A DNA stretch of 64,000 bases from NCBI GenBank assembly GCA_021805865.1, contig JAJZDX010000007.1, positions 94,825-158,824 on the forward strand. Reading direction: 5' to 3'. This document shows positions 8,074-17,463 of this stretch, one piece after another; the stretch's first letter is position 1, and the number at the start of each line of letters is the position of its first letter. The notes beneath the pieces are model-generated. The model was not told the DNA's origin and made no database searches. It saw only the letters and a program-made list of their open reading frames with translations. This DNA comes from Pseudomonadota bacterium. Lineage in GTDB: Bacteria > Pseudomonadota > Gammaproteobacteria > Steroidobacterales > Steroidobacteraceae. The position numbers and the translations under genes are program-made.

Positions 8074-9063
8074 TCAGCCCACCGACAACATGCGCTCGAT
8101 CGGCCTGCGGGCGCGCTCGGCGATCGCCGGATCGATGCGGATCTGCTCCCCGAGCCGCGTGAGCGCCTCGCAGAGCCGCTCGAGCGTGGTCGCCTTCATG
8201 TGCCGGCACAGATTGCAGGGGCGCAGGAAGGTGATGTCCGGGCACTGCACCGCCACGTTGTCGGCCATGGCGCACTCGGTGAGCAGCAACGCCCGCTCGG
8301 GCCGCCGGCGCGTCAGGTAATCGGCCATCGCGGCCGTCGAGCCCACGAAATCCGCCTCCGCCTGCACCGCCGCCGGGCACTCCGGGTGCGCGAGCACCGT
8401 CGCGCCGCTGCTCACGCGAAAGCCGCGGATATCGGCCGCCGAGAAGCGTGTGTGCACCTCGCACTCCCCGCTCCAGGCGATCACCTCGAGGTCGCTCGAG
8501 CGCGCCACGAACTCCGCAAGGTGCCGGTCCGGCAGTATGATCACCCGCTCGCTGCCGAGCGACTGCGCGATCCGCACCGCGTTGCCCGATGTGCAGCAGA
8601 TGTCCGCCTCGGCCTTCACGGCCGCCGAGGTGTTGACATAGGCGATGACGGGGGCATCCGGACAGCTCTCGCGCACCCGCCGCACATCCTCGGGGGTGAT
8701 CGAATCGGCGAGCGAGCAGCCGGCCTCCTGCGCCGGCAGCAGCACGCGCTTGCCGGGGCACAGGAGCTTGACGGTCTCGGCCATGAAGCGCACGCCGCAC
8801 ACCACGATGGTGTCGGCGTCGCAGCGGACGGCGAACTGCGCCATGGCCAGGGAGTCGCCGGTGTAATCGGCCACCGCCGCGGTGATGAGCGGCACCTGAT
8901 AGTTGTGCGCCAGCACCACCGCGCCCAGGCGCGCCTTCAGCTCGAGGATCCGCTCGATGAGCGGCAGACCGAGCTCGATCTCCGCGGCGGGAACCACGTG
9001 CGAGAGCCGCGCCGCGAGCGTGCGGCCCGGGGAGCCGCTGTCATACGCCGTCATCATGACCAT
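8074..9063 (-). CDS. nadA: Quinolinate synthase
   Basis: [4Fe-4S] enzyme that condenses iminoaspartate with dihydroxyacetone phosphate to quinolinate. The 329-residue protein has the three repeated NadA modules, including the AHNYQ motif at 52-56, and cluster cysteines at VCGVRF (Cys89), HPECP (Cys229) and the CNLCRH segment (Cys283/286). I start at MVMMTAYD; the open frame continues far upstream to 10047 but that part is antisense to the FNR-like gene. Other ATGs lie two and three codons in. First gene of the nadA-nadB operon, divergent from the FNR-like regulator with 168 bp between. Confidence 0.95.
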   Translation of the reverse strand: MVMMTAYDSGSPGRTLAARLSHVVPAAEIELGLPLIERILELKARLGAVVLAHNYQVPLITAAVADYTGDSLAMAQFAVRCDADTIVVCGVRFMAETVKLLCPGKRVLLPAQEAGCSLADSITPEDVRRVRESCPDAPVIAYVNTSAAVKAEADICCTSGNAVRIAQSLGSERVIILPDRHLAEFVARSSDLEVIAWSGECEVHTRFSAADIRGFRVSSGATVLAHPECPAAVQAEADFVGSTAAMADYLTRRRPERALLLTECAMADNVAVQCPDITFLRPCNLCRHMKATTLERLCEALTRLGEQIRIDPAIAERARRPIERMLSVG

Positions 9064-9231
9064 CGATCTTGCCTGAGCCCCGCGGGCTTGCGTAGCGCGA
9101 AAATTGACATTCCTCAGCCCGAGGGAAGGCCCGGGGCGGCGACGCTTCGAGCCCCCGGCCGGGCGCCGACCCCGGCACTTGCGGAAAACCCTGATACCGC
9201 ACGGCCCGGGCCGGCGGTAGCGTGGCACCCG

Positions 9232-9936
9232 ATGCAAACAAAACGCACTGTTCGAACGCTTTCCATCACCGAAACCGACTGCGCAGCCTGCCCCTCGGCC
9301 GGACGCTGCTGGGGGGAGCTGCGAGTGCCGATCGAGAGCCTGCGCGGGCGGCGCGCGGCGGTGCTCGAGCGCGGGGAGCTGCTGGTGCGCCAGGGCGAGC
9401 GCACCGGCACGGTCTACATGGTGGTGAACGGCTGCCTCATCCTGCGCGAGAGCCTGGCCGACGGCGCCCAGAGGGTCGCCGGCCTGAGCCTGCCCGGGGA
9501 GCTGCTCGGCATGGAAAGCTATGCGCGCGGCGAGCACCCCTATACGGCGCAGGCCGCCACCGAGGTCTCGGTATGCCGGCTGAACCTGCCGGCGCCCGGG
9601 AGCGGGCAGGCGAGCGCCGCACTGCTCGAGCGGCTGCTGCTCAAGTACGCGATACAGCTCGAGCGTGCCACGCCCCCCTGGGCGGGGCTGTCGGCGGTCG
9701 AGCGTGTGGCGGCGTTCATCGAGAACTACGCCTCGCGTGCACTGGTGAGACAGACTCCCGATGGCCTGTTCAGCCTGCCGTTGACGCGCGCGGATATCGG
9801 CTCCTACCTGGGGCTCGCGCCCGAGACGGTGGTGCGTGCGCTCGCGCAGCTGCGCGGCGAGCGGCGCCTGTCGGTGCACGGGCGCACCATCCGCCTGAGA
9901 GAGACGCCGCTGGCGAGCGCCTCTCCGGCCGCTTGA
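9232..9936 (+). CDS. FNR-type oxygen-responsive Crp/Fnr family regulator
   Basis: A 234-residue transcription factor with N-terminal CAACPSAGRC (Cys17, Cys20, Cys26; spacing C-x2-C-x5-C as in E. coli FNR) plus a fourth cysteine, Cys115 in EVSVCRL, at the position of FNR Cys122. These four bind the oxygen-labile [4Fe-4S] cluster in FNR. The middle is a cyclic-nucleotide-like beta barrel and the C-terminus a winged helix, with recognition helix LAPETVVRAL. FNR has ETISR there; Glu and Arg are kept but Ser is Val, so half-site preference may differ somewhat from TTGAT. It is divergent from nadA. Start at the ATG of MQTKRTV; the open frame upstream is nadA antisense. Confidence 0.9.
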   Translation: MQTKRTVRTLSITETDCAACPSAGRCWGELRVPIESLRGRRAAVLERGELLVRQGERTGTVYMVVNGCLILRESLADGAQRVAGLSLPGELLGMESYARGEHPYTAQAATEVSVCRLNLPAPGSGQASAALLERLLLKYAIQLERATPPWAGLSAVERVAAFIENYASRALVRQTPDGLFSLPLTRADIGSYLGLAPETVVRALAQLRGERRLSVHGRTIRLRETPLASASPAA

Positions 9937-10038
9937 GGCGCAAGGCGCTTTAGGCCCGAGGAACGCCGGGCACACACGCTCCTCAGCCGGCCCGGCCGAT
10001 GGAGAAGCTTCCCGTGCGGCCGCGTATAATGCGCGCGC

Positions 10039-11229
10039 ATGATGCAAGATCTCATCGAGCGCCTGCGCTGTGACCTCGGCACCCTGAAGGAACAGGGTCT
10101 GTACAAGAGCGAGCGCGTGCTCTCAGGACCCCAGGGCAGCGTGGTTCACACCGGCGGGCGCGCGGTGGTGAACCTCTGCGCCAACAACTACCTGGGGCTC
10201 GCCAGCCACCCGGCGGTGCTCGCCGCGGCCCGCGAGGCGCTCGAGCCCTTCGGCTTCGGCATGGCCTCGGTGCGCTTCATCTGCGGCACGCAGACCGTGC
10301 ACAAGCGGCTCGAGCAGCGCCTGAGCGGCTTCCTCGGCACCGAGGACACCATCCTCTACTCCTCCTGCTTCGATGCGAACGGCGGCCTGTTCGAGACGCT
10401 GCTCGATGAGCGCGACGCGGTGATCTCCGATGCGCTCAATCACGCCAGCATCATCGACGGCATCCGCCTGTGCAAGGCGCAGCGCCACCGCTATGCCAAC
10501 AGCGACATGGGGGAGCTGGAAAAATGCCTGCGCGAGTGCGCCTCCGCCCGCACCCGCCTCATCGCCACCGACGGGGTGTTCTCGATGGACGGCACGATCG
10601 CCAACCTGGCGGGCATCTGCGAGCTCGCCGACCGCTACGACGCGCTCGTGATGGTCGATGACTCGCACGCCACCGGATTCATGGGCGCGGACGGCCGCGG
10701 CACCCCGCAGCACTGCGGGGTGGCCTCGCGCATCGACCTCCTCACCGGCACGCTCGGCAAGGCGCTCGGCGGGGCGAGCGGCGGCTACATCGCCTCGCGG
10801 CGCGAGGTCATCGAGTGGCTGCGCCAGCGCTCCCGCCCCTACCTCTTCTCGAACAGCATCCCGCCGGTGGTGGCGGCCGTCACCGTGCGCGTGCTCGAGC
10901 TGCTCGAGCAGGACCCGCGGCTGCGCACGCAGCTGCACGAGAATGCGCGGTATTTCCGCGCCGGCCTCACCCGCCTCGGCTTCACGCTCAAGCCCGGCGA
11001 GCACCCCATCATCCCGGTGATGATCGGCGATGCCGCGCTCGCGGCGCGCATGGCCGACCGGCTGCTCGAGCACGGCGTGTACGTCATCGGCTTCTCCTAT
11101 CCGGTGGTGCCCAAGGGCGAGGCGCGCATCCGCACCCAGATGTCCGCCGCCCTCACCCGCGGCCAGCTCGACAGCGCGCTCGAGGCCTTCGCCACGGTCG
11201 GGAAAGAACTCAGGATCATCCGGTCATGA
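10039..11229 (+). CDS. kbl: 2-amino-3-ketobutyrate CoA ligase (glycine C-acetyltransferase)
   Basis: PLP enzyme that splits 2-amino-3-ketobutyrate with CoA into glycine and acetyl-CoA, the second step of threonine catabolism. The 396 residues show the alpha-oxoamine synthase pattern: [11 protein letters not shown] near 45-55, the [11 protein letters not shown]sp/His site, and the PLP lysine in [16 protein letters not shown]. coli Kbl is 398 residues. It precedes tdh by about 105 bp on the same strand, giving the conserved kbl-tdh pair that turns threonine into glycine and acetyl-CoA. Confidence 0.96.
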   Translation: MMQDLIERLRCDLGTLKEQGLYKSERVLSGPQGSVVHTGGRAVVNLCANNYLGLASHPAVLAAAREALEPFGFGMASVRFICGTQTVHKRLEQRLSGFLGTEDTILYSSCFDANGGLFETLLDERDAVISDALNHASIIDGIRLCKAQRHRYANSDMGELEKCLRECASARTRLIATDGVFSMDGTIANLAGICELADRYDALVMVDDSHATGFMGADGRGTPQHCGVASRIDLLTGTLGKALGGASGGYIASRREVIEWLRQRSRPYLFSNSIPPVVAAVTVRVLELLEQDPRLRTQLHENARYFRAGLTRLGFTLKPGEHPIIPVMIGDAALAARMADRLLEHGVYVIGFSYPVVPKGEARIRTQMSAALTRGQLDSALEAFATVGKELRIIRS

Positions 11230-11334
11230 CAGAGCCTCTCCTGGCGGCGCGCGCCGCGCGACGCTTCACGGACGGGGCTCGCGCTCCGGAGGATCCCGCA
11301 GGTCCCGCGAACAGCGCGTAACAGGAGTGATCTC

Positions 11335-12366
11335 TTGAAGGCTCTAGTGAAGAAGGAATCCGCCCCCGGCATCTGGCTCGAGGACACCCCCGAGCCCACG
11401 ATCGGGCCGAACGATGTGCTGATCGAGATCGTCAAGACCGCGATCTGCGGCACCGACATGCACATCTACCACTGGGACGCCTGGGCGCGCAAAACCATCC
11501 CCGTGCCGATGGCCGTGGGCCACGAGTACTGCGGCCGGGTGATCGAGATCGGCTCCGAGGTCCGCGGGTTGAAGCCCGGCGACCGTGTCTCGGGCGAGGG
11601 GCACATCACCTGCGGGCACTGCCGCAACTGCCGCGCCGGACGGCGGCATCTGTGCCGCAACACCGTCGGGGTGGGCGTGAACCGCCCGGGCGCGTTCGCC
11701 CAGTACCTCGCCATCCCGGCCGACAATGCCTTCAAGCTCCCGGACTCGATCGGCGATGACATCGCCTCCATCCTCGATCCGTTCGGCAACGCCACGCACA
11801 CCGCGCTCGCCTTCAACATGGTCGGCGAGGACGTGCTCATCACCGGCGCCGGCCCCATCGGCATCATGGCGGTCGGCATCGCCCGCTTCGTCGGGGCGCG
11901 CCACGTCGTGATCACGGACGTCAACGACTACCGATTGGAGCTCGCGAAGAAGATGGGCGCCACCCGCGCCGTGAACGTCCAGCGGGACACGCTCGATCGG
12001 ACGATGCAGGACCTCGGCATGCAGGAAGGCTTCGATGTGGGCCTGGAGATGTCGGGCAACGCGACCGCCTTCCGCGACCTGCTGCGCACCATGCACCATG
12101 GCGGCTCGGTGGCGCTGCTCGGCATCCCGCCGGAGGAGACCGCCATCGACTGGAATCAGGTCATCTTCAAGGGCCTCACCCTGAAGGGCATCTACGGGCG
12201 CGAGATGTTCGAGACCTGGTACAAAATGGCGAGCCTGCTGCAAAGCGGCCTCGATCTGCGCCCGGTCATCACCCACCACCTGCCCATCCAGGAGTACCGG
12301 CAAGGCTTCGAGATCATGGGCTCCGGCCGCTCCGGCAAGGTCATCCTCGACTGGCAGAGCCTGTAG
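11335..12366 (+). CDS. tdh: L-threonine 3-dehydrogenase
   Basis: Zinc, NAD+-dependent medium-chain dehydrogenase that oxidises threonine to 2-amino-3-ketobutyrate, which Kbl then cleaves. The 343 residues include the catalytic zinc site ([13 protein letters not shown] and VGHEYCGRV), the structural zinc loop with four cysteines (CGHCRNC then HLC), and the NAD Rossmann loop [11 protein letters not shown]. Translation starts at TTG (11335), supported by AGGAG at 11322-11326 and by the exact family N-terminus MKALVKKE. Downstream of kbl in a likely operon. Confidence 0.96.
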   Translation: MKALVKKESAPGIWLEDTPEPTIGPNDVLIEIVKTAICGTDMHIYHWDAWARKTIPVPMAVGHEYCGRVIEIGSEVRGLKPGDRVSGEGHITCGHCRNCRAGRRHLCRNTVGVGVNRPGAFAQYLAIPADNAFKLPDSIGDDIASILDPFGNATHTALAFNMVGEDVLITGAGPIGIMAVGIARFVGARHVVITDVNDYRLELAKKMGATRAVNVQRDTLDRTMQDLGMQEGFDVGLEMSGNATAFRDLLRTMHHGGSVALLGIPPEETAIDWNQVIFKGLTLKGIYGREMFETWYKMASLLQSGLDLRPVITHHLPIQEYRQGFEIMGSGRSGKVILDWQSL

Positions 12367-12376
12367 CCACGCTATC

Positions 12377-13255
12377 GTGCGCCTCCGATACAGCTTCGTC
12401 ATCGACGAGCATCCCCGGTTCCTCGCCCAAGGCGGGATATTCCTGCGCACGCTGCTGGCCGCCGGGGTGCCCACGGGCGACATCGTGGCGCAGGTCACGC
12501 AGCGCAGCGGCGAGGCCGGCAGGCGCCTGGCCGCCCGCTTCGGGGTGCGCGCGCTCGAGCTGCCCCTGGGACCGGACAAGGCGTACTGCAACAAGATCAA
12601 CCAGCTGTTCACGCTGGCCGATGATGACTTCGACGTCCTCGTCTGTTGTGACACGGACCTCGCCATTCTGCGCCCGCTCGATGAGGTGGCGCGGGCCGAG
12701 GCCGTGCGCGCGAGGCGCGTCGATCTCGAGAACCCTCCCTTGTCGGTGCTCGAGGCGGCCCGGGTCCTGCTCGGCTTCCCCGAGACCCCGGCGCTCATCG
12801 GCACCGGGTGCGAGCCGCAGGCGATGACCTACGCCCTGAACTGCAACGGCGGAATGCTGCTCATCCCGCAGCGGTTCATCCGCCCGCTCGGGGAGCGCTG
12901 GCTCGGGTATGCCGAGACCCTGGTGGCGAACCGGCAGATCCTGCAGCGATGGGTCAGCCACATCGACCAGGTGAGCTGGGCCTTCGCGATGCTGCGATTG
13001 CAGCTGCCGTTCGAGGAGCTGCCGGTGGAATACAACTTCCCGCTCAGCCTGGCCGGGAAGCTGCCCGAGGGCAGCTACGGCCGGCCGGTCGTCTTGCACC
13101 ATCACAACGCCATCCGCCGCAACGGCCGGATTCGCAAATGCGGCGTCACGCTGGTGGATCAAGCCATCGATGAGGCGAACCGGCGCCTTCGGCGCCGGCT
13201 CGGCCTCGATTTTCGCAGTCTCGCCGCCCGCTTGCGGCGTCCCGCCTCGGCCTGA
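12377..13255 (+). CDS. Glycosyltransferase-like (GT-A fold) protein of unknown role
   Basis: A 292-residue soluble protein starting at GTG, 10 bases after the tdh stop. I do not recognise a named family. The strand-loop VLVCCDTDLAIL at about 87-98 resembles the DxD sugar-nucleotide/metal site of GT-A enzymes, and ALNCNGGMLLIP near 154-165 followed later by LHHHNAIRRNG resembles the acceptor and metal-histidine region of GT8-like transferases. It ends in a basic tail (RRLRRRLGLDF). The tight spacing suggests co-transcription with kbl-tdh, but no functional link to threonine catabolism is apparent. It could equally be a nucleotide-sugar-binding protein without transferase activity. Confidence 0.6.
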   Translation: MRLRYSFVIDEHPRFLAQGGIFLRTLLAAGVPTGDIVAQVTQRSGEAGRRLAARFGVRALELPLGPDKAYCNKINQLFTLADDDFDVLVCCDTDLAILRPLDEVARAEAVRARRVDLENPPLSVLEAARVLLGFPETPALIGTGCEPQAMTYALNCNGGMLLIPQRFIRPLGERWLGYAETLVANRQILQRWVSHIDQVSWAFAMLRLQLPFEELPVEYNFPLSLAGKLPEGSYGRPVVLHHHNAIRRNGRIRKCGVTLVDQAIDEANRRLRRRLGLDFRSLAARLRRPASA

Positions 13256-13257
13256 AG

Positions 13258-13286
13258 CCAGCCGCGGCGGCGCGCGGCGCGGCTGG
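13258..13286. terminator. Hairpin between convergent genes
   Basis: CCAGCCGCG and its exact complement CGCGGCTGG flank an 11-base GC-rich loop, in the 39-bp gap between the glycosyltransferase-like gene and sppA, which converge. There is no T-tract on either side, so it may be a bidirectional terminator or an mRNA 3'-end stabiliser. Confidence 0.5.
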
Positions 13287-13294
13287 AACGTCCC

Positions 13295-15163
13295 TCAGCG
13301 GTCGCTGCAGAAGCAGTATGCGTAGAGCTTGCCGTTCCCGCGCCCGCTGAATCGGGCCAACTGCGCGAGCTGGCGCGCATACGGCCCGAGCGGGCCCGCG
13401 AGCGCCGAAAGCCCGGGGAAGCCCAGCTGCGGGGAAAACAGCCGCGGACCAAAGAGCGAGGCGGCCATGCTCACCGCGCGCGACTGCGCCCGCTGCACCA
13501 GCTCCTGCGTCCACGACACGCGCGGATGGAGGAACTGCACGTAGTAGTGCTTCACCTTGGCGAGGCGGGCGGCCGCCCGCTCCGCGTCCTCGAGCGTGCC
13601 CAAGTGATCGACCAGCCCGATGCGCCGCGCAGCGGCGCCCGCCCAGACCCGGCCCTGCCCGATCGCATTGATGCGGGCCGCCGACTCGTGCCGCCCCGCG
13701 GCCACCCGGGCCACGAACTGCTGATAGCCCTGGTCGATCTGCGCGCGGATGAGATCGCGCGCCTCGCTGTTCAGGGGCTGATCCACGGTGAACTGGTTGG
13801 CAAGGGGGGTGGTGCCGACACCGTCGCTCGTGATGCCGAGCTTTTTCAGCCCCTGGTTGAAGGTTGGAATGATGGCGAAGATGCCGATCGAGCCGGTGAG
13901 CGTCGCCGGGCTCGCCCAGATCTCATTCGCGGGCGCGGAGATGTAATAGCCGCCCGAGGCCGCAAGATCCCCCATGGAGACCACGAGCGGCTTGCCCGCG
14001 GCGCGCAGCGCCTCGAGCTGCTGGTAGATCTGCTCCGCGGCGGTCACGCTGCCGCCGGGACTGTCGACCCGCAGCACCACCGCCTTGATGTGCTTGTCGA
14101 GGCGCGCCTTGCGGATGAGACGCGACAGCGACTCCCCACCGATGACCCCGGGAGGCTGCTCGCCATCGAGGATCTCCCCGGAAGCGACGATCACCCCGAT
14201 GCGCGGCTCCCCGTCCTCACGGTGGAGCCTGTGCTGGGAGCGCACGACGGTCGCGTAGTCCTCGGCGGAGATCGCGTTGAACGAGCCGTTGGGGCCGGCG
14301 CCGACGAGCTTGGTGATGAGGCGCTCGACCTGCAGACTGTCGGCGAGCCCCGTCACCAGATGATCCTTCAGAGCGAGCTTCGCGCCATCCCCGCCCACCG
14401 ACTTCAGGGACTTCGGCAGGGAATCGACGTAGTGCGCAATGGCATCGGCGGGGAGATGGCGTGCGGTGGTGACTTCCCGCTGATAGGTGGACCAGAGCGT
14501 ATCGAGATAGTCCGTGCTCTGCAGCCGGTCCGCCTTGGACATGTCCGAGCGCGTGAAGATCTCCACGGCGCTCTTGAACTTGCCGATCCGGAAGACATTG
14601 ACCTTCACGCCGAGCTTCTTCAGCAGCCCCTTGAAGTACATCGGATAGTTGCCGAATCCCCGGATCATCACGTAGCCGGAAGGGTCCAGATAGATCCGGC
14701 TCGCCTGCGCCGCGAGGTAGTACTGGTCCTGATCGAACGCCGTGCCATAGGCGATCACGGGCTTGCCGCTGGCGCGGAACTTGCGGATGGCGCTCGCCAG
14801 CTCCTCGAGCTCCGGCAGCCCCGCGTGATCCATCTGATCGAGATCGAGCACCAGGACGCGGATGCGGCGGTCGGTGGCGGCGGCGCGGATGGCATCGGTG
14901 AGGCTCCAGAGCAGCGTCTGCTGCGGCCCTTGCCCGCGGGCGTTCTCGATCGCCCGCTCGATCGCGTTGCCGCTCAACTGCTCGACCAGCTGCCCCTGCG
15001 GGGCCACCACCAGCGCCGCGTGCGTCGGCACGGTTGGCTGCGACTGGTGCAACACCCCGATCAGGAACCCGAACAGCGCCAGCAGCAGCACCAGGTGCAG
15101 GAATTTGCGCAGTCCATCGAGGCCGCGCCCGATCCAGTGCAGAACCGTCTTGATTTTGCCCAT
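13295..15163 (-). CDS. sppA: Signal peptide peptidase SppA, 67K type
   Basis: Inner-membrane serine protease that degrades cleaved signal peptides. The 622 residues match the long, duplicated E. coli type. One N-terminal anchor (LVLLLALFGFLIGVL, about 23-37) leaves the rest periplasmic. The catalytic lysine is in GKFKSAVE in the N-terminal half, aligned with E. coli Lys209, and the nucleophile serine is in GDLAASGGYY in the C-terminal half, aligned with Ser409. Seven residues at the extreme C-terminus (YAYCFCS) contain two unusual cysteines. It stands alone between the kbl-tdh group and the rplS operon. Confidence 0.94.
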   Translation of the reverse strand: MGKIKTVLHWIGRGLDGLRKFLHLVLLLALFGFLIGVLHQSQPTVPTHAALVVAPQGQLVEQLSGNAIERAIENARGQGPQQTLLWSLTDAIRAAATDRRIRVLVLDLDQMDHAGLPELEELASAIRKFRASGKPVIAYGTAFDQDQYYLAAQASRIYLDPSGYVMIRGFGNYPMYFKGLLKKLGVKVNVFRIGKFKSAVEIFTRSDMSKADRLQSTDYLDTLWSTYQREVTTARHLPADAIAHYVDSLPKSLKSVGGDGAKLALKDHLVTGLADSLQVERLITKLVGAGPNGSFNAISAEDYATVVRSQHRLHREDGEPRIGVIVASGEILDGEQPPGVIGGESLSRLIRKARLDKHIKAVVLRVDSPGGSVTAAEQIYQQLEALRAAGKPLVVSMGDLAASGGYYISAPANEIWASPATLTGSIGIFAIIPTFNQGLKKLGITSDGVGTTPLANQFTVDQPLNSEARDLIRAQIDQGYQQFVARVAAGRHESAARINAIGQGRVWAGAAARRIGLVDHLGTLEDAERAAARLAKVKHYYVQFLHPRVSWTQELVQRAQSRAVSMAASLFGPRLFSPQLGFPGLSALAGPLGPYARQLAQLARFSGRGNGKLYAYCFCSDR

Positions 15164-15392
15164 CGCTCAGTGAATCTCCATAGACGGGGTTCGCGCCGCG
15201 CAAGTCACATCGAGGTGATCACGCTCGGCGCGCAGGGCGGGCCGCGATCCAGCGGCGGGCGCCCGGCGAGAGCGCCCAGGGACGGATGCGCGGCGCGCGG
15301 CGCTCGCCCCCGCGGGGGCGAGTCCCAGCCTCGCACGAGCATCCGGCGCCGGACGCCGATTAAGACTCACGGTGCATCCGCGCCGATCCGCC

Positions 15393-15737
15393 TCAGAGCT
15401 TCTCTTCGATTCTCGCCGCCTTGCCCATGCGGTCGCGCAGGTAGTAGAGCTTGGCGCGACGCACGCTGCCGCGGCGCTTGACCTGGATGGTGCTGATCGA
15501 GGGGCTGTAGGTCTGGAACACGCGCTCGACCCCCTCGCCGTGGGACATCTTGCGCACGGTGAACGAGGAGTTCAGGCCCCGGTTGCTGCGCGCGATCACC
15601 ACGCCCTCGTAGGCCTGGATGCGCTCGCGGTCGCCTTCGACCACCTTCACCTGCACGATCACGGTGTCGCCGGGCTTGAAATCCGGCACCTCGCGGGTCA
15701 TGCGCTCTTTTTCGAGTTGTTGAACGATGTTGCTCAT
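15393..15737 (-). CDS. rplS: 50S ribosomal protein L19
   Basis: Ribosomal protein at the 30S-50S interface. The 114 residues match the usual 115, with the conserved [18 protein letters not shown] near the start and [20 protein letters not shown] at the end. Its ATG overlaps the trmD stop by four bases (ATGA), so the two are translationally coupled. It is the last gene of the rpsP-rimM-trmD-rplS operon. Confidence 0.98.
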   Translation of the reverse strand: MSNIVQQLEKERMTREVPDFKPGDTVIVQVKVVEGDRERIQAYEGVVIARSNRGLNSSFTVRKMSHGEGVERVFQTYSPSISTIQVKRRGSVRRAKLYYLRDRMGKAARIEEKL

Positions 15738-16501
15738 GTGATTCTTCCTCGATCCGCGCCTGCGGCCGCCCCTGCGGCCACAAACTCATTCAGTAGACGT
15801 CGCGCCTCGGGCGACAGGGGCCGCTCGAGAAGCAGATCGGGCCGCCGCCGCCACGTGCGCGCGAGCGCCTCGCCCAGGCGCCAGCGCGCGATGTCGGCGT
15901 GATGGCCCGACATCAGCACCGGCGGCACCGCCAGGCCCTCGAACACTTCCGGCCGCGTGTAATGCGGCCAGTCGAGCAGCCCCTCGGCGAAGGAGTCCTC
16001 GCCGCTCGAGCGCTCATCACCGAGTACCCCCGGCAGAAGCCTCGCTACCGCATCGATCACGGCGAGCGCCGGCAGTTCCCCGCCGGAGAGCACATAATCG
16101 CCGATCGAGAGCTCCCGATCGACGCCGAGCTCGATGATTCTCTCATCGAGCCCCTCGTAGCGTCCCGCTACCAAGACCATTCCCGGCAGCCCGGCAAGCT
16201 CCCGCGCCACCGCCTGGGTGAAGCGCTCGCCCTGGGCCGAGAGGCAGATCCGGGGGCTGCCCTGCGGAAGCCTGGCCTGCGCCGCGCGGATCGCCGCGAG
16301 CGTCGGTCCGGGCTTGAGCACCATGCCGGGCCCGCCTCCGTAGGGCCGGTCATCGACCGTACGGTGCGGATCGCTCGTGTGATCCCGCGGGTCCTCGGTG
16401 CCCACCGCGAGCCCGCCCCGGCTGAGCGCCCGGCCCACCACCCCGAAGCGCAACGCTCCGCAGATCATCTGCGGAAACAGCGTCACCACTTCGATCTTCA
16501 T
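15734..16501 (-). CDS. trmD: tRNA (guanine-N1)-methyltransferase
   Basis: Methylates G37 of tRNAs with a G at position 36, preventing +1 frameshifting. The 255-residue SPOUT protein has the family start [11 protein letters not shown], the [12 protein letters not shown] loop, and the trefoil-knot SAM site ([12 protein letters not shown] and [19 protein letters not shown]). Third gene of the conserved operon; it overlaps rplS by four bases and follows rimM by 48 bases. Confidence 0.97.
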   Translation of the reverse strand: MKIEVVTLFPQMICGALRFGVVGRALSRGGLAVGTEDPRDHTSDPHRTVDDRPYGGGPGMVLKPGPTLAAIRAAQARLPQGSPRICLSAQGERFTQAVARELAGLPGMVLVAGRYEGLDERIIELGVDRELSIGDYVLSGGELPALAVIDAVARLLPGVLGDERSSGEDSFAEGLLDWPHYTRPEVFEGLAVPPVLMSGHHADIARWRLGEALARTWRRRPDLLLERPLSPEARRLLNEFVAAGAAAGADRGRIT

Positions 16502-16549
16502 GGGCGGTCCGTCCGCTTGCCGGCCAGTTGCACGGAGGGGCGCAACCCC

Positions 16550-17059
16550 TTACCCGAGCTGCTCCGGCCAGTCCACCAGGATCCGGCCGGCATCGAGATC
16601 CACCTGCAGCAGGTGCGTGGGATCGGCGAGCACCCAGTGCTCCGCCCCACCCTGCGCCACCACCATCACCGCGCCCGCGGGCGCATCGACAAAATAGGCC
16701 ACCTTTCCGAGCGAGCAGCCCTCGACGTTGCGCACTTCGAGCCCGATCAGGTCCGCGCGGTAGTATTCGCGCTCCCCCGCCGGGGGCAGTGCCTCGCGCT
16801 CGACCTCGATCGAGACCCCGGTGAGCGCGGCCGCCGCATCGCGGTTCCCGATTCCCTCGAGCCGCACGACCAGGCCCCTGCCTTGCCGGCGGCCCTCGAT
16901 CAGCCGTCTCGCCCCCAGGGCCGCACCGGCGCGGGACAGGTCCCACAGGAGAAACCCGAGCAACGCCTCCGGCGGATCGGTGTAGGACGCCACATGCATC
17001 CAGCCGTTCAAGCCGAAGGGCGCGCCGATCCGGCCGATCTCGACCCGAGCGGCGCTCAT
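16550..17059 (-). CDS. rimM: Ribosome maturation factor RimM
   Basis: Assists 30S head assembly by binding S19. The 169-residue protein begins VEIGRIGAPFGLNGWMHV, the RimM N-terminal beta barrel, and continues into the PRC-barrel half (REYYRADLIGLEV). The open frame continues to 17197 but that stretch overlaps rpsP in another frame, so I start at MSAARVEIG, 16 bases after rpsP. Second gene of the operon. Confidence 0.95.
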   Translation of the reverse strand: MSAARVEIGRIGAPFGLNGWMHVASYTDPPEALLGFLLWDLSRAGAALGARRLIEGRRQGRGLVVRLEGIGNRDAAAALTGVSIEVEREALPPAGEREYYRADLIGLEVRNVEGCSLGKVAYFVDAPAGAVMVVAQGGAEHWVLADPTHLLQVDLDAGRILVDWPEQLG

Positions 17060-17075
17060 CGCGCCTGCGCAGCGC

Positions 17076-17330
17076 TCAGGCGCTCGCCTGCTTCCGGTAG
17101 GAGGCCACGAGCGAGCGCACGCGCTCGGACGGTTGCGCCCCCTGGCCCACCCAGTAATCGATCCGCGGCAGATCGAGCTTGAGCTTGGCTTCTGCACGCC
17201 TCGCGATGGGATTGAAGAACCCGACGCTCTCGAGGCTCGATCCGCCCTGGCGCTTGCGGCTGTCGGTCACCACGATGTGATAGAAAGGCTGATTGCGAGC
17301 CCCGCGTCGGGTCAAGCGAATGGTTACCAT
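17076..17330 (-). CDS. rpsP: 30S ribosomal protein S16
   Basis: Small-subunit assembly protein, 84 residues, beginning MVTIRLTRRGARNQPFYHIV and ending with a short basic tail. Full family length (E. coli S16 is 82). It opens the rpsP-rimM-trmD-rplS operon and sits 133 bp after ffh on the same strand, the standard gammaproteobacterial arrangement. Confidence 0.98.
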   Translation of the reverse strand: MVTIRLTRRGARNQPFYHIVVTDSRKRQGGSSLESVGFFNPIARRAEAKLKLDLPRIDYWVGQGAQPSERVRSLVASYRKQASA

Positions 17331-17463
17331 GCTGTTGTCGCTCTCATTGCCGGTCCGGATACGCCCTGTCGGCGTCCCTCAAAAAAAGAGCGCGGATTCT
17401 ACGGGCAAATCGCCCGATCGGAAAGGGGCTTGGGCGTAAATTAACGGCCAGCCGCGGCAATGA

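Noticed and set aside
10000..10038. Riboswitch upstream of kbl-tdh
   Set aside because: The leader is too short and shows no recognisable conserved core (for example glycine riboswitch).
9064..10047. N-terminal extension of the nadA frame to 10047
   Set aside because: Antisense to the FNR-like gene; NadA family length and start are at 9063.
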